From the NCBI GenBank assembly GCA_016235765.1, contig JACRIZ010000101.1, positions 1 to 40,271 on the forward strand: a DNA stretch of 40,271 bases. Direction: 5' to 3'. This stretch comes from Rhodocyclales bacterium. Its GTDB lineage: Bacteria; Pseudomonadota; Gammaproteobacteria; Burkholderiales; Rhodocyclaceae. Positions 23,544 to 33,064 of this stretch are shown piece after piece (the first letter of the stretch is position 1; every line of letters begins with the position of its first letter). The notes under the pieces are model-generated. The model saw only the letters and a program-made list of their open reading frames with translations, had not been told where the DNA came from and searched no databases. The translations under genes were made by a program, and so were the position numbers.

Positions 23544-26516
23544 ATGTCCATCCGCTTGCCTTCGCGCCGAACCGTCGAACTCACCGCGGCCGTCGTGCTC
23601 CTGATCTGCTTCGTCGCCTGGCTGGCGGTGCCACGGCTGGTCCAGTCGCAAGCGCAGGACTTCGTCGCCGCCAGGGCCGGCCATCGGCTGACCATGGACG
23701 AGCCGAGCTTCAACCCCTTCACCCTGGCCCTGACGCTGCGCAACGCCAGCCTCCGCGAACCGGACGGCAAGCCCTTGCTGGCATTCAGGGAACTGGTGGT
23801 CGATGTCTCGGCGACCAGCCTCGTGCGCGCCGCACTGGTGTTCGACGCCATCCGCCTCGATGGCCTGAGGACGACCATTGCCGAACTGCCGGGCGACCGT
23901 CTCAACTGGAGCGCGCTGCTCGCCGCCTCGCCGGGCAGGAACGAACAGCCGGCGAAGCCCGCCGGACTGCCACGCATCGATATCAACCTGCTGTCGATCA
24001 GCGATGGCCGGATCGACGTCGCGGATCGCCGCACCAGCCCGGAACGGGCTATCAGCGTCGACCCGATCGACATCGAGCTGCAGAATCTTTCCACCCTGCC
24101 CAACGACGAAGGCCGTTACGAAATCACGGCGCGCACGGGTTTTGCGGAGCGCATCGAGTGGCATGGCGAACTGACGCTGAATCCGCTCGCCATGGCGGGA
24201 AAAGTGAGCATAAGCGGCGTCGCCCTGCAAAAACTCGCCGGACTGATCAAGCTGCCGCCGGGCATGGCCGCGCCGGAAGGCCTCGCCTCCCTGGCTGCGC
24301 ACTACCAAGTCGCCCGTGTCCAGGGCAGGATCGACGTCGCGCTCGACCAATTCACGGCCAAGATTGCCGGCCTCAGGCTGCGTGGCCATGACTCGGCCGA
24401 ACCGGTCCTGGCACTTCACAGCATCGAGGCGCGCGATGGCAAGTTCGATCTCCATCGGCACAACATTGCCATTGGCACGATCGCGCTGTCCGGCGGCGGC
24501 TTGAACCTCGTGCGCCGTGCTGATGGCCGCATGAACCTGCAGGACTTCCTGCACTCACCCGCGACGGACTCGGCAACGGTGACCGAGCCGGCCGCTTCCG
24601 CCTGGCACTACCGGGTCGGGCGCGTCACGCTGGCCGACTTCCAGGCGGAATTCCACGACCAGTCCGTAACTCCGGCTGCCGATCTGGTCATGCAGGATAT
24701 CGATGTCGCGGTCGATGGCATCAGCGACAACCTGAAGTCCACCTGGCCGGTGCGCGCTTCATTGCGCGCGCGCGACGGCGGCAAGCTCAAGGCGGAAGGC
24801 AAGGTCATCGTCGGCGAGCCGCTGGCGGACTTCCAGATCAAGCTCGCCGACCTGTCGCTAAAACCGGTGCAACCCTATCTCGGCGCAAGCACGACGCTGA
24901 AGATCGCCGACGGCCAGCTCGCGGGCGAGGGACGCCTGCTGCACAACGCCAAGGGCACCGACTACCAGGGCAGTTTCGCCCTCCGCAGCCTGGCGCTCAC
25001 CGAGGGCGAACACGACAATGCCTTCCTCAGGTGGAAGACCCTGTCCACCCGCAAACTCGCCGTCTCGCCGGCGCGCCTTGCAGTCGCGGATCTGGTCCTG
25101 GACGGCCTCGACACGCGGCTGCTCATCGACGCCGACAAGTCGACCAACCTGGGCCGGATCGTGCGCAAGCCGCCCGGGGAGCCCGCCGGCGGGGAAGCCA
25201 GGCCGGCGTCGCCGGCAAAGCCATACGACGTCGCGATCGATCGCCTGCGGATCACCAATGGCCAACTCGAGTTTGGCGACAACTCGCTGGCGATGCCCTT
25301 CGGCACGCACATCAACAATCTGCGCGGCAGTCTCGACGGGCTCGGCACGCGGCGGGGAACACCCGGCCGGATCGAACTCGACGGCGAGGTCGACGACTAC
25401 GGTCTGGCGCGCGCCTTCGGCGATATCGATCTCTTCAAGCCGGCCGAGTTCACCGATATCAAGGTCACCTTCCGCAACGTGGAGATGACCCGGCTGACGC
25501 CCTATGCAGCGACCTTCGCCGGCCGCCGCATCGATTCCGGCAAGCTCGCGCTCGACCTCGAGTACAAGATCAACAAGCGCCAGCTTTCCGGCGACAACCT
25601 CGTGGTCATGGATACGCTGACGCTTGGCGAGCGGATCGAAAGCCCGCAGGCGAAGAATCTGCCGCTCGACCTCGCCATCGCCATCCTCCAGGATGCCGAC
25701 GGACGCATCGATCTCGGCCTGCCGGTCTCGGGCAATCTGGACGATCCGGAATTCAGCTACGGGCAAATCGTCTGGAAGGCTTTCATCAACGTCATCGGCA
25801 AGATCGTCACCTCGCCCTTCCGCGCGCTGGGCTCGCTGTTCAATGGCGACGAGGGCATGGACGGTGTCGTTTTCGAGGCCGGCCAGGCGCAACTGACGGC
25901 GCCGGAGCGAGAGAAACTGACCAGGCTCGCCGACGCGCTGGGCAAGCGCCCCAAGCTGGCGCTGGCGATCCACGGCGCATATGCCGAGGCCGACCGTCAG
26001 GCGCTGCAGGACTTGCAGTTGCGTCGCGCACTGGCCGCCCGCCTCGACCGGCCGGTCGATGACGAGTCCGATCCCGGGCCGATGGCGACCGATGAACCCA
26101 AGGTGCAAGGTGTCCTGGAAAATCTGTTCGCCGAGCGTCTCGGCGGCGCCGAACTGGCCGCGCTTCGGGAAGGCTTCCGCCAGGCCAACCCCGACCGCGC
26201 CGCGGAAGCCGGCAAGGACAAGATGATGTCGCGCCTGGCCGGACTGTTCCGCGAAAGACGCACCTTGAGCGAAAGCGAACTGGGCCAGCTCAAGGACGCG
26301 GACCTGCACACCGTGCTTTACGAACGCCTGCGGGCCAAGGAAGCCGTCACCGACGAGCGGCTGCGGGCGCTGGCCACGGCGCGCGGCGCGGCCGCGCTGG
26401 CAATCCTGACAGCGGCAGCGGCGCCGGCCGAGCGCGTCACCCTGCTCGACGTCGAACGCGTCGATGTCGAAGGTGCCGAAGTGCCGCTGAAAATGGACCT
26501 GAAGGCCGCGCCCTAG
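23544..26516 (+). CDS. DUF748 / AsmA-like envelope protein
   Basis: A 990-residue protein with one N-terminal membrane helix (about 13-31) and a long periplasmic body. The body shows repeats of the form seen in the AsmA/DUF748 family, such as [33 protein letters not shown] and [20 protein letters not shown]. Proteins of this kind are thought to span the envelope and move or accommodate phospholipids; that role is inferred from the wider AsmA superfamily. The last 250 residues contain an alpha-helical, charged region after [17 protein letters not shown]. It follows the RND genes by 54 nt and meets hslU tail to tail with a shared CTAG stop. Confidence 0.85.
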   Translation: MSIRLPSRRTVELTAAVVLLICFVAWLAVPRLVQSQAQDFVAARAGHRLTMDEPSFNPFTLALTLRNASLREPDGKPLLAFRELVVDVSATSLVRAALVFDAIRLDGLRTTIAELPGDRLNWSALLAASPGRNEQPAKPAGLPRIDINLLSISDGRIDVADRRTSPERAISVDPIDIELQNLSTLPNDEGRYEITARTGFAERIEWHGELTLNPLAMAGKVSISGVALQKLAGLIKLPPGMAAPEGLASLAAHYQVARVQGRIDVALDQFTAKIAGLRLRGHDSAEPVLALHSIEARDGKFDLHRHNIAIGTIALSGGGLNLVRRADGRMNLQDFLHSPATDSATVTEPAASAWHYRVGRVTLADFQAEFHDQSVTPAADLVMQDIDVAVDGISDNLKSTWPVRASLRARDGGKLKAEGKVIVGEPLADFQIKLADLSLKPVQPYLGASTTLKIADGQLAGEGRLLHNAKGTDYQGSFALRSLALTEGEHDNAFLRWKTLSTRKLAVSPARLAVADLVLDGLDTRLLIDADKSTNLGRIVRKPPGEPAGGEARPASPAKPYDVAIDRLRITNGQLEFGDNSLAMPFGTHINNLRGSLDGLGTRRGTPGRIELDGEVDDYGLARAFGDIDLFKPAEFTDIKVTFRNVEMTRLTPYAATFAGRRIDSGKLALDLEYKINKRQLSGDNLVVMDTLTLGERIESPQAKNLPLDLAIAILQDADGRIDLGLPVSGNLDDPEFSYGQIVWKAFINVIGKIVTSPFRALGSLFNGDEGMDGVVFEAGQAQLTAPEREKLTRLADALGKRPKLALAIHGAYAEADRQALQDLQLRRALAARLDRPVDDESDPGPMATDEPKVQGVLENLFAERLGGAELAALREGFRQANPDRAAEAGKDKMMSRLAGLFRERRTLSESELGQLKDADLHTVLYERLRAKEAVTDERLRALATARGAAALAILTAAAAPAERVTLLDVERVDVEGAEVPLKMDLKAAP

Positions 26517-27841
26517 AGTACGTAGCGCGACAGGTCCTCGTTGATAGCGAGTTCGCCGAGCCGCGCGTCGACATAGGCCGCATCGACCTTCACGGCCTCG
26601 CCCGACCGGCGGCCGGCATCGAAGGAGACTTCTTCCAGCAGCTTTTCCATCACGGTGTAGAGTCGCCGGGCACCGATGTTCTCGGTCTTCTCGTTGACCT
26701 GGAAGGCGATTTCGGCCAAGCGCCGGATGCCGCCGGCCGCGAATTCGATCGTCACGCCTTCGGTACCGAGCAGGGCCTGGTACTGGCGGGTCAGGCAGGC
26801 GTCGGTCTGGGTCAGGATGCACTCGAAATCGTCCACCGACAGCGAATCGAGCTCGACGCGGATGGGGAAGCGTCCCTGCAACTCCGGAATCAGGTCGGAA
26901 GGCTTGGACAGATGGAAGGCGCCGCTGGCGATGAACAGGATGTGGTCGGTCTTGATCATGCCGTACTTGGTCGACACCGTGGTGCCCTCGACCAGCGGCA
27001 GCAGGTCGCGCTGCACGCCCTGGCGTGACACGTCGGCGCCCTGCATTTCGGCGCGGCTGGCGATCTTGTCGATCTCGTCGAGGAAGACGATGCCGTTCTG
27101 CTCGACGTTGGCCAGCGCCTGGGTCTTGAGGTCCTCGTCATTGACGAGGCGCGCGGCCTCCTCGTCGGCCAGCGCCTTCATTGCGTCACTGATCTTCATC
27201 TTGCGCGTCTTGCGCCGACCGCTGCTGCCGATGTTCTGGAACATGCCCTGGATCTGCTGGGTCAGTTCCTCCATGCCCGGCGGCGCGAAAATCTCCATCG
27301 ACGCGGCCGTGGCGGCGATTTCGATGTCGATCTCCTTGTCGTCCAGCTCACCCTCGCGCAGCTTCTTGCGGAATTTCTGGCGGGTGGTCGAATCCTCGAC
27401 TGGCGTGTCGCCAGGACTGACTCTTGCCGGCGGCAGCAGCGCGTCGAGCACCCGGTCTTCGGCGGCATCCATGGCGCGGTCGCGCACCGCCTTCATGGCC
27501 GCCGTGCGGGCATCCTTGATCGCGGTCTCGGCCAGGTCGCGGATGATGGTGTCCACGTCGCGACCGACGTAGCCGACCTCGGTGAACTTGGTCGCCTCGA
27601 CCTTGATGAAGGGCGCGTTGGCAAGCCGCGCCAGGCGACGCGCGATCTCGGTCTTGCCGACCCCCGTCGGGCCGATCATCAGGATGTTCTTCGGCGTGAT
27701 CTCCGAGCGCAGCGGCTCGGCCACCTGGGCGCGGCGCCAGCGGTTGCGCAGGGCGATGGCGACGGCGCGCTTGGCGCGCGCCTGGCCGACGATGTGCTTG
27801 TCCAGTTCCGAGACGATCTCGGATGGCGTCATTTGACTCAT
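26513..27841 (-). CDS. hslU: HslU, AAA+ unfoldase of the HslUV protease
   Basis: A 442-residue ATPase that recognises, unfolds and feeds substrates to HslV. It starts [20 protein letters not shown] and has Walker A GPTGVGKT at 57-64, the pore loop GYVGRD, an inserted I-domain, Walker [10 protein letters not shown] and arginine-rich sensor regions. The C-terminal YVL, which docks into HslV, is preserved. The frame extends 22 codons further upstream, but the ATG at 27841 has GGAG ahead of it within the end of hslV and matches family length. It lies 7 nt after hslV. Confidence 0.97.
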   Translation of the reverse strand: MSQMTPSEIVSELDKHIVGQARAKRAVAIALRNRWRRAQVAEPLRSEITPKNILMIGPTGVGKTEIARRLARLANAPFIKVEATKFTEVGYVGRDVDTIIRDLAETAIKDARTAAMKAVRDRAMDAAEDRVLDALLPPARVSPGDTPVEDSTTRQKFRKKLREGELDDKEIDIEIAATAASMEIFAPPGMEELTQQIQGMFQNIGSSGRRKTRKMKISDAMKALADEEAARLVNDEDLKTQALANVEQNGIVFLDEIDKIASRAEMQGADVSRQGVQRDLLPLVEGTTVSTKYGMIKTDHILFIASGAFHLSKPSDLIPELQGRFPIRVELDSLSVDDFECILTQTDACLTRQYQALLGTEGVTIEFAAGGIRRLAEIAFQVNEKTENIGARRLYTVMEKLLEEVSFDAGRRSGEAVKVDAAYVDARLGELAINEDLSRYVL

Positions 27842-27848
27842 GATCGGC

Positions 27849-28385
27849 TTACTCCAGAACTTCGATGACGTGATTCTGGTTGGTGTAGATGCAAAGATCA
27901 CCGGCAATCGTCAGCGACTTCCTGACCACCTCGCCGGGCGGCAAGTCGGTGTTCTCGAGCAGGGCCCGCGCCGCCGCCTGGGCGTAGGGACCGCCACTGC
28001 CGATGGCGACGATGCCGAGTTCCGGCTCCAGGACGTCGCCGTTGCCGGTGATGATCAACGAGTGCTCGCGATCCGCGACGGCCAGCATGGCTTCCAGCCG
28101 GCGCAGCATGCGGTCGGTGCGCCAGTCCTTGGCCAGTTCCACTGCCGAACGCAGCAGGTTGCCCTGGTGCTTTTCCAGTTTCGCCTCGAAGCGCTCGAAC
28201 AGCGTGAAGGCGTCGGCGGTGCCGCCGGCGAAGCCCGCCAGGATCTTCTCGCCGTACAGCCGGCGCACCTTGCGCGCACTGGCCTTGACGACGATGTTGC
28301 CCAGCGTCACCTGGCCGTCGCCGCCCAGGGCGACGGCGTCGCCGCGCCGGACGGACAGGATGGTGGTGCCGTGATACTGTTCCAC
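27849..28385 (-). CDS. hslV: HslV, peptidase subunit of the HslUV protease
   Basis: A 178-residue threonine protease related to proteasome beta subunits. The N-terminus is MEQYHG followed by [10 protein letters not shown], so the catalytic threonine would be Thr7, exposed after removal of a six-residue propeptide. That is longer than the single Met removed in E. coli HslV. Conserved GDGQVTLG, Lys-Arg and the GGTADAF segment are visible. The start is GTG with GGAG 5 nt before it. It follows the STAS gene by 11 nt and precedes hslU by 7 nt, so all three are likely co-transcribed. Confidence 0.97.
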   Translation of the reverse strand: MEQYHGTTILSVRRGDAVALGGDGQVTLGNIVVKASARKVRRLYGEKILAGFAGGTADAFTLFERFEAKLEKHQGNLLRSAVELAKDWRTDRMLRRLEAMLAVADREHSLIITGNGDVLEPELGIVAIGSGGPYAQAAARALLENTDLPPGEVVRKSLTIAGDLCIYTNQNHVIEVLE

Positions 28386-28396
28386 GCCGGCTCCGT

Positions 28397-29575
28397 TCAG
28401 GCCTTGCGCGTTTCGACGCGCGCCACGCGGTCGAGGCCGATGACTTCCCAGAGCGCCGTCAGCAGGTGGCTGGCCTTGATCAGCCGCACCTTCTTCTGCG
28501 CCGCCGTCAGGGCATTGACCAGGTTCATCAGGTTGGTGGCGGCAACGAAGTCCATGCGCAGCAGCCGGCTGACATCGACGATCACCTCGGCGGCATCTTC
28601 GGCGTGCAAGCGGATGGTGGCGAATGCGCCATCGGTGGCCGAGGTGATGACACCCTCGAGCGCACAGCCCGCATCGTCGCTTTCCAGCTCCGCCTCGGTC
28701 TCCGGCTCCGCCTTGACGGCGGGACGATTCTTGGGGACTTCGAAAGAGGGTGGCGAAACCTCGAAGGTCACGGCGTAATTCACCGCGGCTTCCTCGAAAG
28801 CCTCCTGGTTGCCGATCTGCTGGTAGAGGTCGAGCAGCAGCATCCAGGCCTGCTCATTCCTGCACTCGCCGGGCACCGTCGACTTGGCGACCAGCGCCGC
28901 CAGTTTGTCGGCGCCGCCGAGCAGGCATTCCTTGCGCGCCTTCTTCATCTGCTTGAGGACGGCGTTGAGCAGGCCGCAGCCGTGCTCGTCGACTTCGGTG
29001 ACCTTGCCGACCTCGATGCGGACGGCCGGGCTTCTTTCGGCGATCTTGAAGACCTGCTTGAGTGTTTCCTGGGCCTTGGCGTTGAGCGCGCCGGAAAGGC
29101 TGACCGACGACTTGTTGACCGGCTTGGGTGCGACAGCCGCCGGCTCGTCGCCCGCCACCCAGGTCGGCGGCGAGGTTTCGAACTTGGCAGCGTACTCGAC
29201 GGCCAGGCGGTCGAAGTCCTGACGCCGCCCTTCGATCTGGTAGAGCTCGAACAGCATGCCCCAGGCGCGCGGCCCGTAGCGGCCAAGTTCGTTGCCGCGG
29301 ATCGCCGCCTCCAGGGCACCGCTCGCGGCCTCGGCCTGGTCGATCGAATACAGCATGGCGGCCTGCTCGATGGCCTGGGGAATCTCGTGCAGGGTTTCCT
29401 TGACCTCGATCCTCGGCCGGCTGGTCATCGAGTTCGGGTCTTGCGTGTGGGTGAAGTCCAGCGAGCCCAGCTCTTCCGTGGGAGCCGTCGGCGCACCCTT
29501 GCCCGTAGGACGCGCGGGGGCCTTGGCTGCCAGCGGCGCCGGGGCGGGTTTTTTGCCGAAAAGCGGGAATGCCAC
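28397..29575 (-). CDS. tandem STAS-like domain protein upstream of hslVU
   Basis: A 392-residue cytoplasmic protein, starting [14 protein letters not shown] at a GTG (a TTG six codons upstream at 29593 is an alternative). After a Pro/Ala-rich tail it shows the same two-part module twice. A helical segment ([20 protein letters not shown] at about 103-122, then [15 protein letters not shown]) is followed by a STAS-like fold (about 156-235). A second helical segment ([20 protein letters not shown] at 242-261, then [15 protein letters not shown]) is followed by a second STAS-like fold (about 304-392). The usual phosphorylatable Ser is not seen: the first has DEHGCGLL, the second MDFVAATNL. Function is unknown; a scaffold or MlaB-like role is possible. 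Confidence 0.8.
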   Translation of the reverse strand: MAFPLFGKKPAPAPLAAKAPARPTGKGAPTAPTEELGSLDFTHTQDPNSMTSRPRIEVKETLHEIPQAIEQAAMLYSIDQAEAASGALEAAIRGNELGRYGPRAWGMLFELYQIEGRRQDFDRLAVEYAAKFETSPPTWVAGDEPAAVAPKPVNKSSVSLSGALNAKAQETLKQVFKIAERSPAVRIEVGKVTEVDEHGCGLLNAVLKQMKKARKECLLGGADKLAALVAKSTVPGECRNEQAWMLLLDLYQQIGNQEAFEEAAVNYAVTFEVSPPSFEVPKNRPAVKAEPETEAELESDDAGCALEGVITSATDGAFATIRLHAEDAAEVIVDVSRLLRMDFVAATNLMNLVNALTAAQKKVRLIKASHLLTALWEVIGLDRVARVETRKA

Positions 29576-29643
29576 GTTATCTGGGATCAGCAAGTCAGAT
29601 GCGGGCTAGTAGGATACCACCCAGCTTGCCGCAATCGAACACC

Positions 29644-30390
29644 TCAGCCATGCCCGACAAACGGCAGCGCCAGCACCACCGCGGAGGCAAGCGCCAAACA
29701 GCAGACCACAGCGGCGCCGGCCGGCAGATCGAACAAGCCCGAAAGTGCCAACCCGCAAGCATAGCCCGTAGCCCCCAGTAACCAGGAAGCCGGGAGGCGG
29801 CCTCGGCGCTGGCGTCGCAGTGCGACCGCAGGAGCGATCAGGCTGGCAAACACCAGCAGCACGCCGACCAGTTGCACCGAAGCGGTGACGGCAAGGGCGA
29901 AAATCGCGTAGAAACCCAGGTTGCCCAGGCGTTTCCCCAGCATTGCCCAGGTCGCCAACAGGGCGGCGGTGAGCAAGGCCAGCGAGCCGAGCTGCGCCCA
30001 GCCGACCCAGAGGATCTGGCCGGCCAGCAGGTCCTTCAGGTGCTCGCCGCCATGCGGATTGTTGGCGAGCAGCAGGATGCCCCCCGCCGCCGCGGTGACG
30101 AACAGCAGGCCGATCAGCGCCTCCTGGATGTCGGGCCAGCGCCTTTCCGTCCAGGTCAGCAGCAGCGCGCCGCCCAGGGCGGCAGCGGCGGCGGCACCCT
30201 GAGTCGCCCATGCCCCTTCCCAGCCCGCCAGGTCGGCGGCGATCACCCCCAGCGTCGCCACCTGGGCGATGGCGAGGTCGATGAAGATGATGCCGCGGCG
30301 CAGTACCGCGATGCCCAGCGGCACGTGGCTGGCGAGTACCAACAAGCCGGCCGCGAACGGCGCGGCCAGCAGCCCCCAGTCGATGGTCAC
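29644..30390 (-). CDS. metal (zinc/manganese-type) ABC transporter permease
   Basis: A 248-residue polytopic membrane protein of the ABC-3 family (ZnuB-like), with about seven to eight hydrophobic segments. These include HVPLGIAVLRRGIIFIDLAI and AQVATLGVIAA, the region that contacts the ATPase, and VQLVGVLLVFASLIAPAVA. The start is GTG at 30390, overlapping the stop of the solute-binding gene (GTGA). A longer frame runs upstream but is shadow coding over the next genes. No ABC ATPase gene is in the operon or elsewhere in the window. Confidence 0.9.
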   Translation of the reverse strand: MTIDWGLLAAPFAAGLLVLASHVPLGIAVLRRGIIFIDLAIAQVATLGVIAADLAGWEGAWATQGAAAAAALGGALLLTWTERRWPDIQEALIGLLFVTAAAGGILLLANNPHGGEHLKDLLAGQILWVGWAQLGSLALLTAALLATWAMLGKRLGNLGFYAIFALAVTASVQLVGVLLVFASLIAPAVALRRQRRGRLPASWLLGATGYACGLALSGLFDLPAGAAVVCCLALASAVVLALPFVGHG

Positions 30391-31277
30391 CGCAACGGCT
30401 CCACGAGACGCCGCACCGTGTCGTCGAACAGGCCGAACAGGTCTTTCGCCGCCTCGTTGCCGCCGACCGTGAAGGGCAATACGGCCACGGGCACCCGGGT
30501 CTGTGCCGAATACCATTCGGCCGGACGCGGGTTGTTGTAGGCGGCGCGCAGCACCAGCTTCGGCCGGCTCGCTGCCGTCTGCTCGACGAGCCGGGCGAGA
30601 TGGGCCGCGGAGGGTTCGACGCCGGGCTTGGGCTCCAGCGCCGCGGCTTCCTTCATGCCCAGCCAGTCGAGCAGATAGGTCCAGGACTTGTGTTGCACGA
30701 CGACCGGCTGGCCCTTGAGCGGGGCCGCGTCCTTCTCCCAGCGAGCCAGCGCCGTGCGCCACTTCTCGGCGAAGGCGGCGAAGCCGGCACGATAGGTCGC
30801 CGCATTCGCCGCGTCGATGGTCGCCAAGCTTTCGCTCAGCGCCTTGCCGACCGCCAGGATGTTGCGCGGGTCGGTCTGGATGTGCGGGTTGCCCGCCGCA
30901 TGTACGTCGCCATCGGCGCGGTCGAGCCGGGCCGGCACGTCGAGCATGCGCACGTGGTCGGCCGCCTCGAAGTAACCCGGCTGACCGGGCTGGACGCGCA
31001 CATTGCCCGATTCGCGCAGCACCACGGGCAGCCAGCCGACTTCCAGTTCCGCTCCCGTCGCGATCATCAGGTCGGCGCGCCGCGCCCTGGCGATCAGCGA
31101 CGGCCGGGCCTCGACGTGGTGGGGATCCTGCAAGCCGTGCGTGGCCGCGAACACATTCACCTTGTCGCCACCGATCTCCTTCGCCAGCGCTGCCCATTCG
31201 GGCACGGTGGCGAAGACCTGGATGGCGTGGGCCGGCAGGGCGAACCAGGCAGCCAGGACGAACAGAAGAGTTCTCAT
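30387..31277 (-). CDS. metal ABC transporter solute-binding protein (ZnuA-like)
   Basis: A 296-residue periplasmic protein with a signal peptide (ends LPAHA, about residue 18). It is of the cluster A-I type. Likely metal ligands are His53/His54 in DPHHVEARPS, His in GNPHIQTDP, and His in VVVQHKSWTYL, with acidic residues near the end. The long histidine-rich loop typical of many ZnuA proteins is absent, so metal choice between zinc and manganese is open. AGGAGG lies 5 nt before the ATG. It sits between an outer-membrane barrel gene and the permease gene. Confidence 0.9.
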   Translation of the reverse strand: MRTLLFVLAAWFALPAHAIQVFATVPEWAALAKEIGGDKVNVFAATHGLQDPHHVEARPSLIARARRADLMIATGAELEVGWLPVVLRESGNVRVQPGQPGYFEAADHVRMLDVPARLDRADGDVHAAGNPHIQTDPRNILAVGKALSESLATIDAANAATYRAGFAAFAEKWRTALARWEKDAAPLKGQPVVVQHKSWTYLLDWLGMKEAAALEPKPGVEPSAAHLARLVEQTAASRPKLVLRAAYNNPRPAEWYSAQTRVPVAVLPFTVGGNEAAKDLFGLFDDTVRRLVEPLR

Positions 31278-31286
31278 CGTCGCCTC

Positions 31287-32621
31287 CTAGTAGCGGTGGG
31301 CGCCGTGGGCGCCCAGGCTGACCACGTACTGAAGCCAGAGCTGTCGATCGATCAGGTCGCGACGCGACTCGTCGCGCGCGAACTGCAGGCGCAGGCGCGC
31401 GAACTCGGACGACGACCAATCGACCATCAGCGAGTTCCGCTTGGGTTTGTACGCAGCGAGGATGGGCAGATCGTCGGCATTCAGCGTACCGCCAAGGCTG
31501 ACTTCTCCTGAGTCGAGCCGGTCGTAGCGATAGCCGGCGCGCCAACGCGGCATGAACTGATACACCGTCTGCACGTAGTAGCCGGACTGCGCGGCGCGGT
31601 AGCCGTCGGCGAGGTTGGCGCCGTCGACGTCGAAGGCCAGCGTGCCGCTTTCGCGACGGCGGAAGTATTCGCCCTGCACGATCAGCTTGCGATCAAAGCC
31701 GAAGTCCTGCTTCCACACCGCGTCGGCGATCCAGGTCCGGCTCTTGCCGGTGAATGTATTGGTGACGTCGTTGCCGAGGCTGTCGACGTCGTCGTACTGG
31801 CGATCTCGTGGCGATGTGCCGAGCACGGACAGGCCCGCGCGCCAACTCGCGTTGTCGCCCGCATCGCCGCCGACGTGCGCGAACAGCGCGCCGACCGTGT
31901 TGCCGTTCTTGTTGCGGTCGGTCGTCGGAAACGCGCCGCCGGCGCCGGCTTCAACACCCATTTCGACCAGCAGGTCGGTCGGCGCGATCCATTTCGCCTG
32001 CACGCCGTCGTTCTTCCACTGGCCGCCGAGCATCGCCTTGTAGGCCAGCGGCGCGTCGGCGAAGTCCCAGGCGTGGGCATGCTGGCCATTCGTGTAGCCG
32101 ATGCCGGACAGGAAGCGGCCGGCCTTGAGCGTGGCACCACCGCCCAGCGCCAGCGTCTGGATGTACGCCTCCTCGACGTCGGCACCGCCTTCGGGGGCCA
32201 GCGCCAAGGTCATCTGGCCCCGCAGCGTCGGATCAATGTTAGCGGCGATGCCCAGCTCCGATTCGCCGAGCCCGAAGCTGCGCCGCGGTGGCCCGACCTC
32301 GCCGCCGCTCGGTACGAAGCCGTCGATGGCATAGGCCTCCGGGTCCTGCGACAGGCGCGTGTAGGTGCCTGCCAGCACCAGCGAGATGGCGGGATTGAAG
32401 GTGGCCTCGCCACTTGGCGTGGCGCCACGACTGACTTTCTGCGGGGAAGATTCGGCCTGGGCGATGCGGGCCTCCAGCGCGGCGATGCGCTCCTCGTAAC
32501 TCTTCTTCAACTGCGCGACTTCCTCGCGCAAGGCCTTCAGGTCATCGGCCTGCGCCAGCGGCGCGGCCAGGGCCAGCGACAGTGACGAAAATGAGGCGAC
32601 CCATAGGGAATTTCTTTGCAT
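31287..32621 (-). CDS. outer-membrane beta-barrel protein with N-terminal coiled coil
   Basis: A 444-residue exported protein. A signal peptide (to about LAQA) is followed by a coiled coil (DLKALREEVAQLKKSYEERIAALEARIAQAE), then a long series of alternating aromatic and hydrophobic strands typical of a porin-like barrel. The C-terminal end is LWLQYVVSLGAHGAHRY, not the usual terminal Phe. ATG at 32621 has GGAG six nt before it; a TTG four codons upstream is possible. The last residues include two His. By context it may let metal ions or a metal chelate cross the outer membrane for the ABC proteins; this is inference. Confidence 0.8.
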   Translation of the reverse strand: MQRNSLWVASFSSLSLALAAPLAQADDLKALREEVAQLKKSYEERIAALEARIAQAESSPQKVSRGATPSGEATFNPAISLVLAGTYTRLSQDPEAYAIDGFVPSGGEVGPPRRSFGLGESELGIAANIDPTLRGQMTLALAPEGGADVEEAYIQTLALGGGATLKAGRFLSGIGYTNGQHAHAWDFADAPLAYKAMLGGQWKNDGVQAKWIAPTDLLVEMGVEAGAGGAFPTTDRNKNGNTVGALFAHVGGDAGDNASWRAGLSVLGTSPRDRQYDDVDSLGNDVTNTFTGKSRTWIADAVWKQDFGFDRKLIVQGEYFRRRESGTLAFDVDGANLADGYRAAQSGYYVQTVYQFMPRWRAGYRYDRLDSGEVSLGGTLNADDLPILAAYKPKRNSLMVDWSSSEFARLRLQFARDESRRDLIDRQLWLQYVVSLGAHGAHRY

Positions 32622-32646
32622 TGCATTCTCCAAAACAAATGACGGA

Positions 32647-32670
32647 CGGCACCCGGGCCAGCGGGTGCCG
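32647..32670. repeat. 9-bp hairpin between the small secreted protein and the barrel gene
   Basis: CGGCACCCG and CGGGTGCCG (32647-32655 with 32662-32670) flank a 6-nt loop. On the minus strand there is only a weak T-rich stretch after it, so it may be a partial terminator or an mRNA stabiliser that sets different levels for the genes on either side. Confidence 0.6.
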
Positions 32671-32687
32671 AAACTTCCTTGCCTGTT

Positions 32688-33029
32688 TCAGAGAACTGCG
32701 GGAGGTGCGCGGGCGAGGTAACGCAGCGGTGCGGGGACGACGACCGCAAGGTCCGTCACCGCGAGCGGCGCCGCGACGACGCCGTCGAAAGTCAGCCGTG
32801 GCGGCACGCCAAAGGGCGCCGCGGACGCTAGTCCGGACGCGCTGACGCAGGTGGTGCAAACGTGCGAAAGCGTCAGCGCCTCGCCGTGGCCGTCGTCGTT
32901 GTGATCAATCGTGGTGACGGCTGCGCTGGCGCCGCCGACGTGGCCGATCATATGCGCGAACGCCACCTGCTGCGCGCCGAGGAGCAGCAGCGAAAGCAGG
33001 GCGGCGACGAACGGGCGCAGGCGGATCAT
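32688..33029 (-). CDS. small secreted His/Cys-containing protein (DUF2946-like)
   Basis: A 113-residue protein with a signal peptide (MIRLRPFVAALLSLLLLGAQ...) predicted to be cut after AFA, leaving His26 as the first mature residue. His26, His30, His43, His48 and His56 and a CxxC (HVCTTC, Cys58 and Cys61) suggest metal binding. The C-terminus is hydrophobic and proline-rich. It resembles the DUF2946 group of small proteins found near metal transport genes, but the match is from general features only. It is the first gene of the apparent metal-uptake operon. No clear Zur box was recognised in the 35 nt upstream. Confidence 0.7.
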   Translation of the reverse strand: MIRLRPFVAALLSLLLLGAQQVAFAHMIGHVGGASAAVTTIDHNDDGHGEALTLSHVCTTCVSASGLASAAPFGVPPRLTFDGVVAAPLAVTDLAVVVPAPLRYLARAPPAVL

Positions 33030-33064
33030 GGCGCTAGCGTATCAGGAAACATGAAGCAGCGGGC

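Noticed and set aside
29644-31545. 633-codon frame that joins the permease to upstream sequence
   Set aside because: Only the last 248 codons are a protein. The upstream part overlaps the solute-binding and barrel genes in another frame. The GTG at 30390 in a GTGA overlap is the real start.
33030-33064. Possible Zur box before the metal operon
   Set aside because: There is no palindrome resembling the known Zur consensus in the 35 nt upstream; the region is short and lies next to the GAF gene end.
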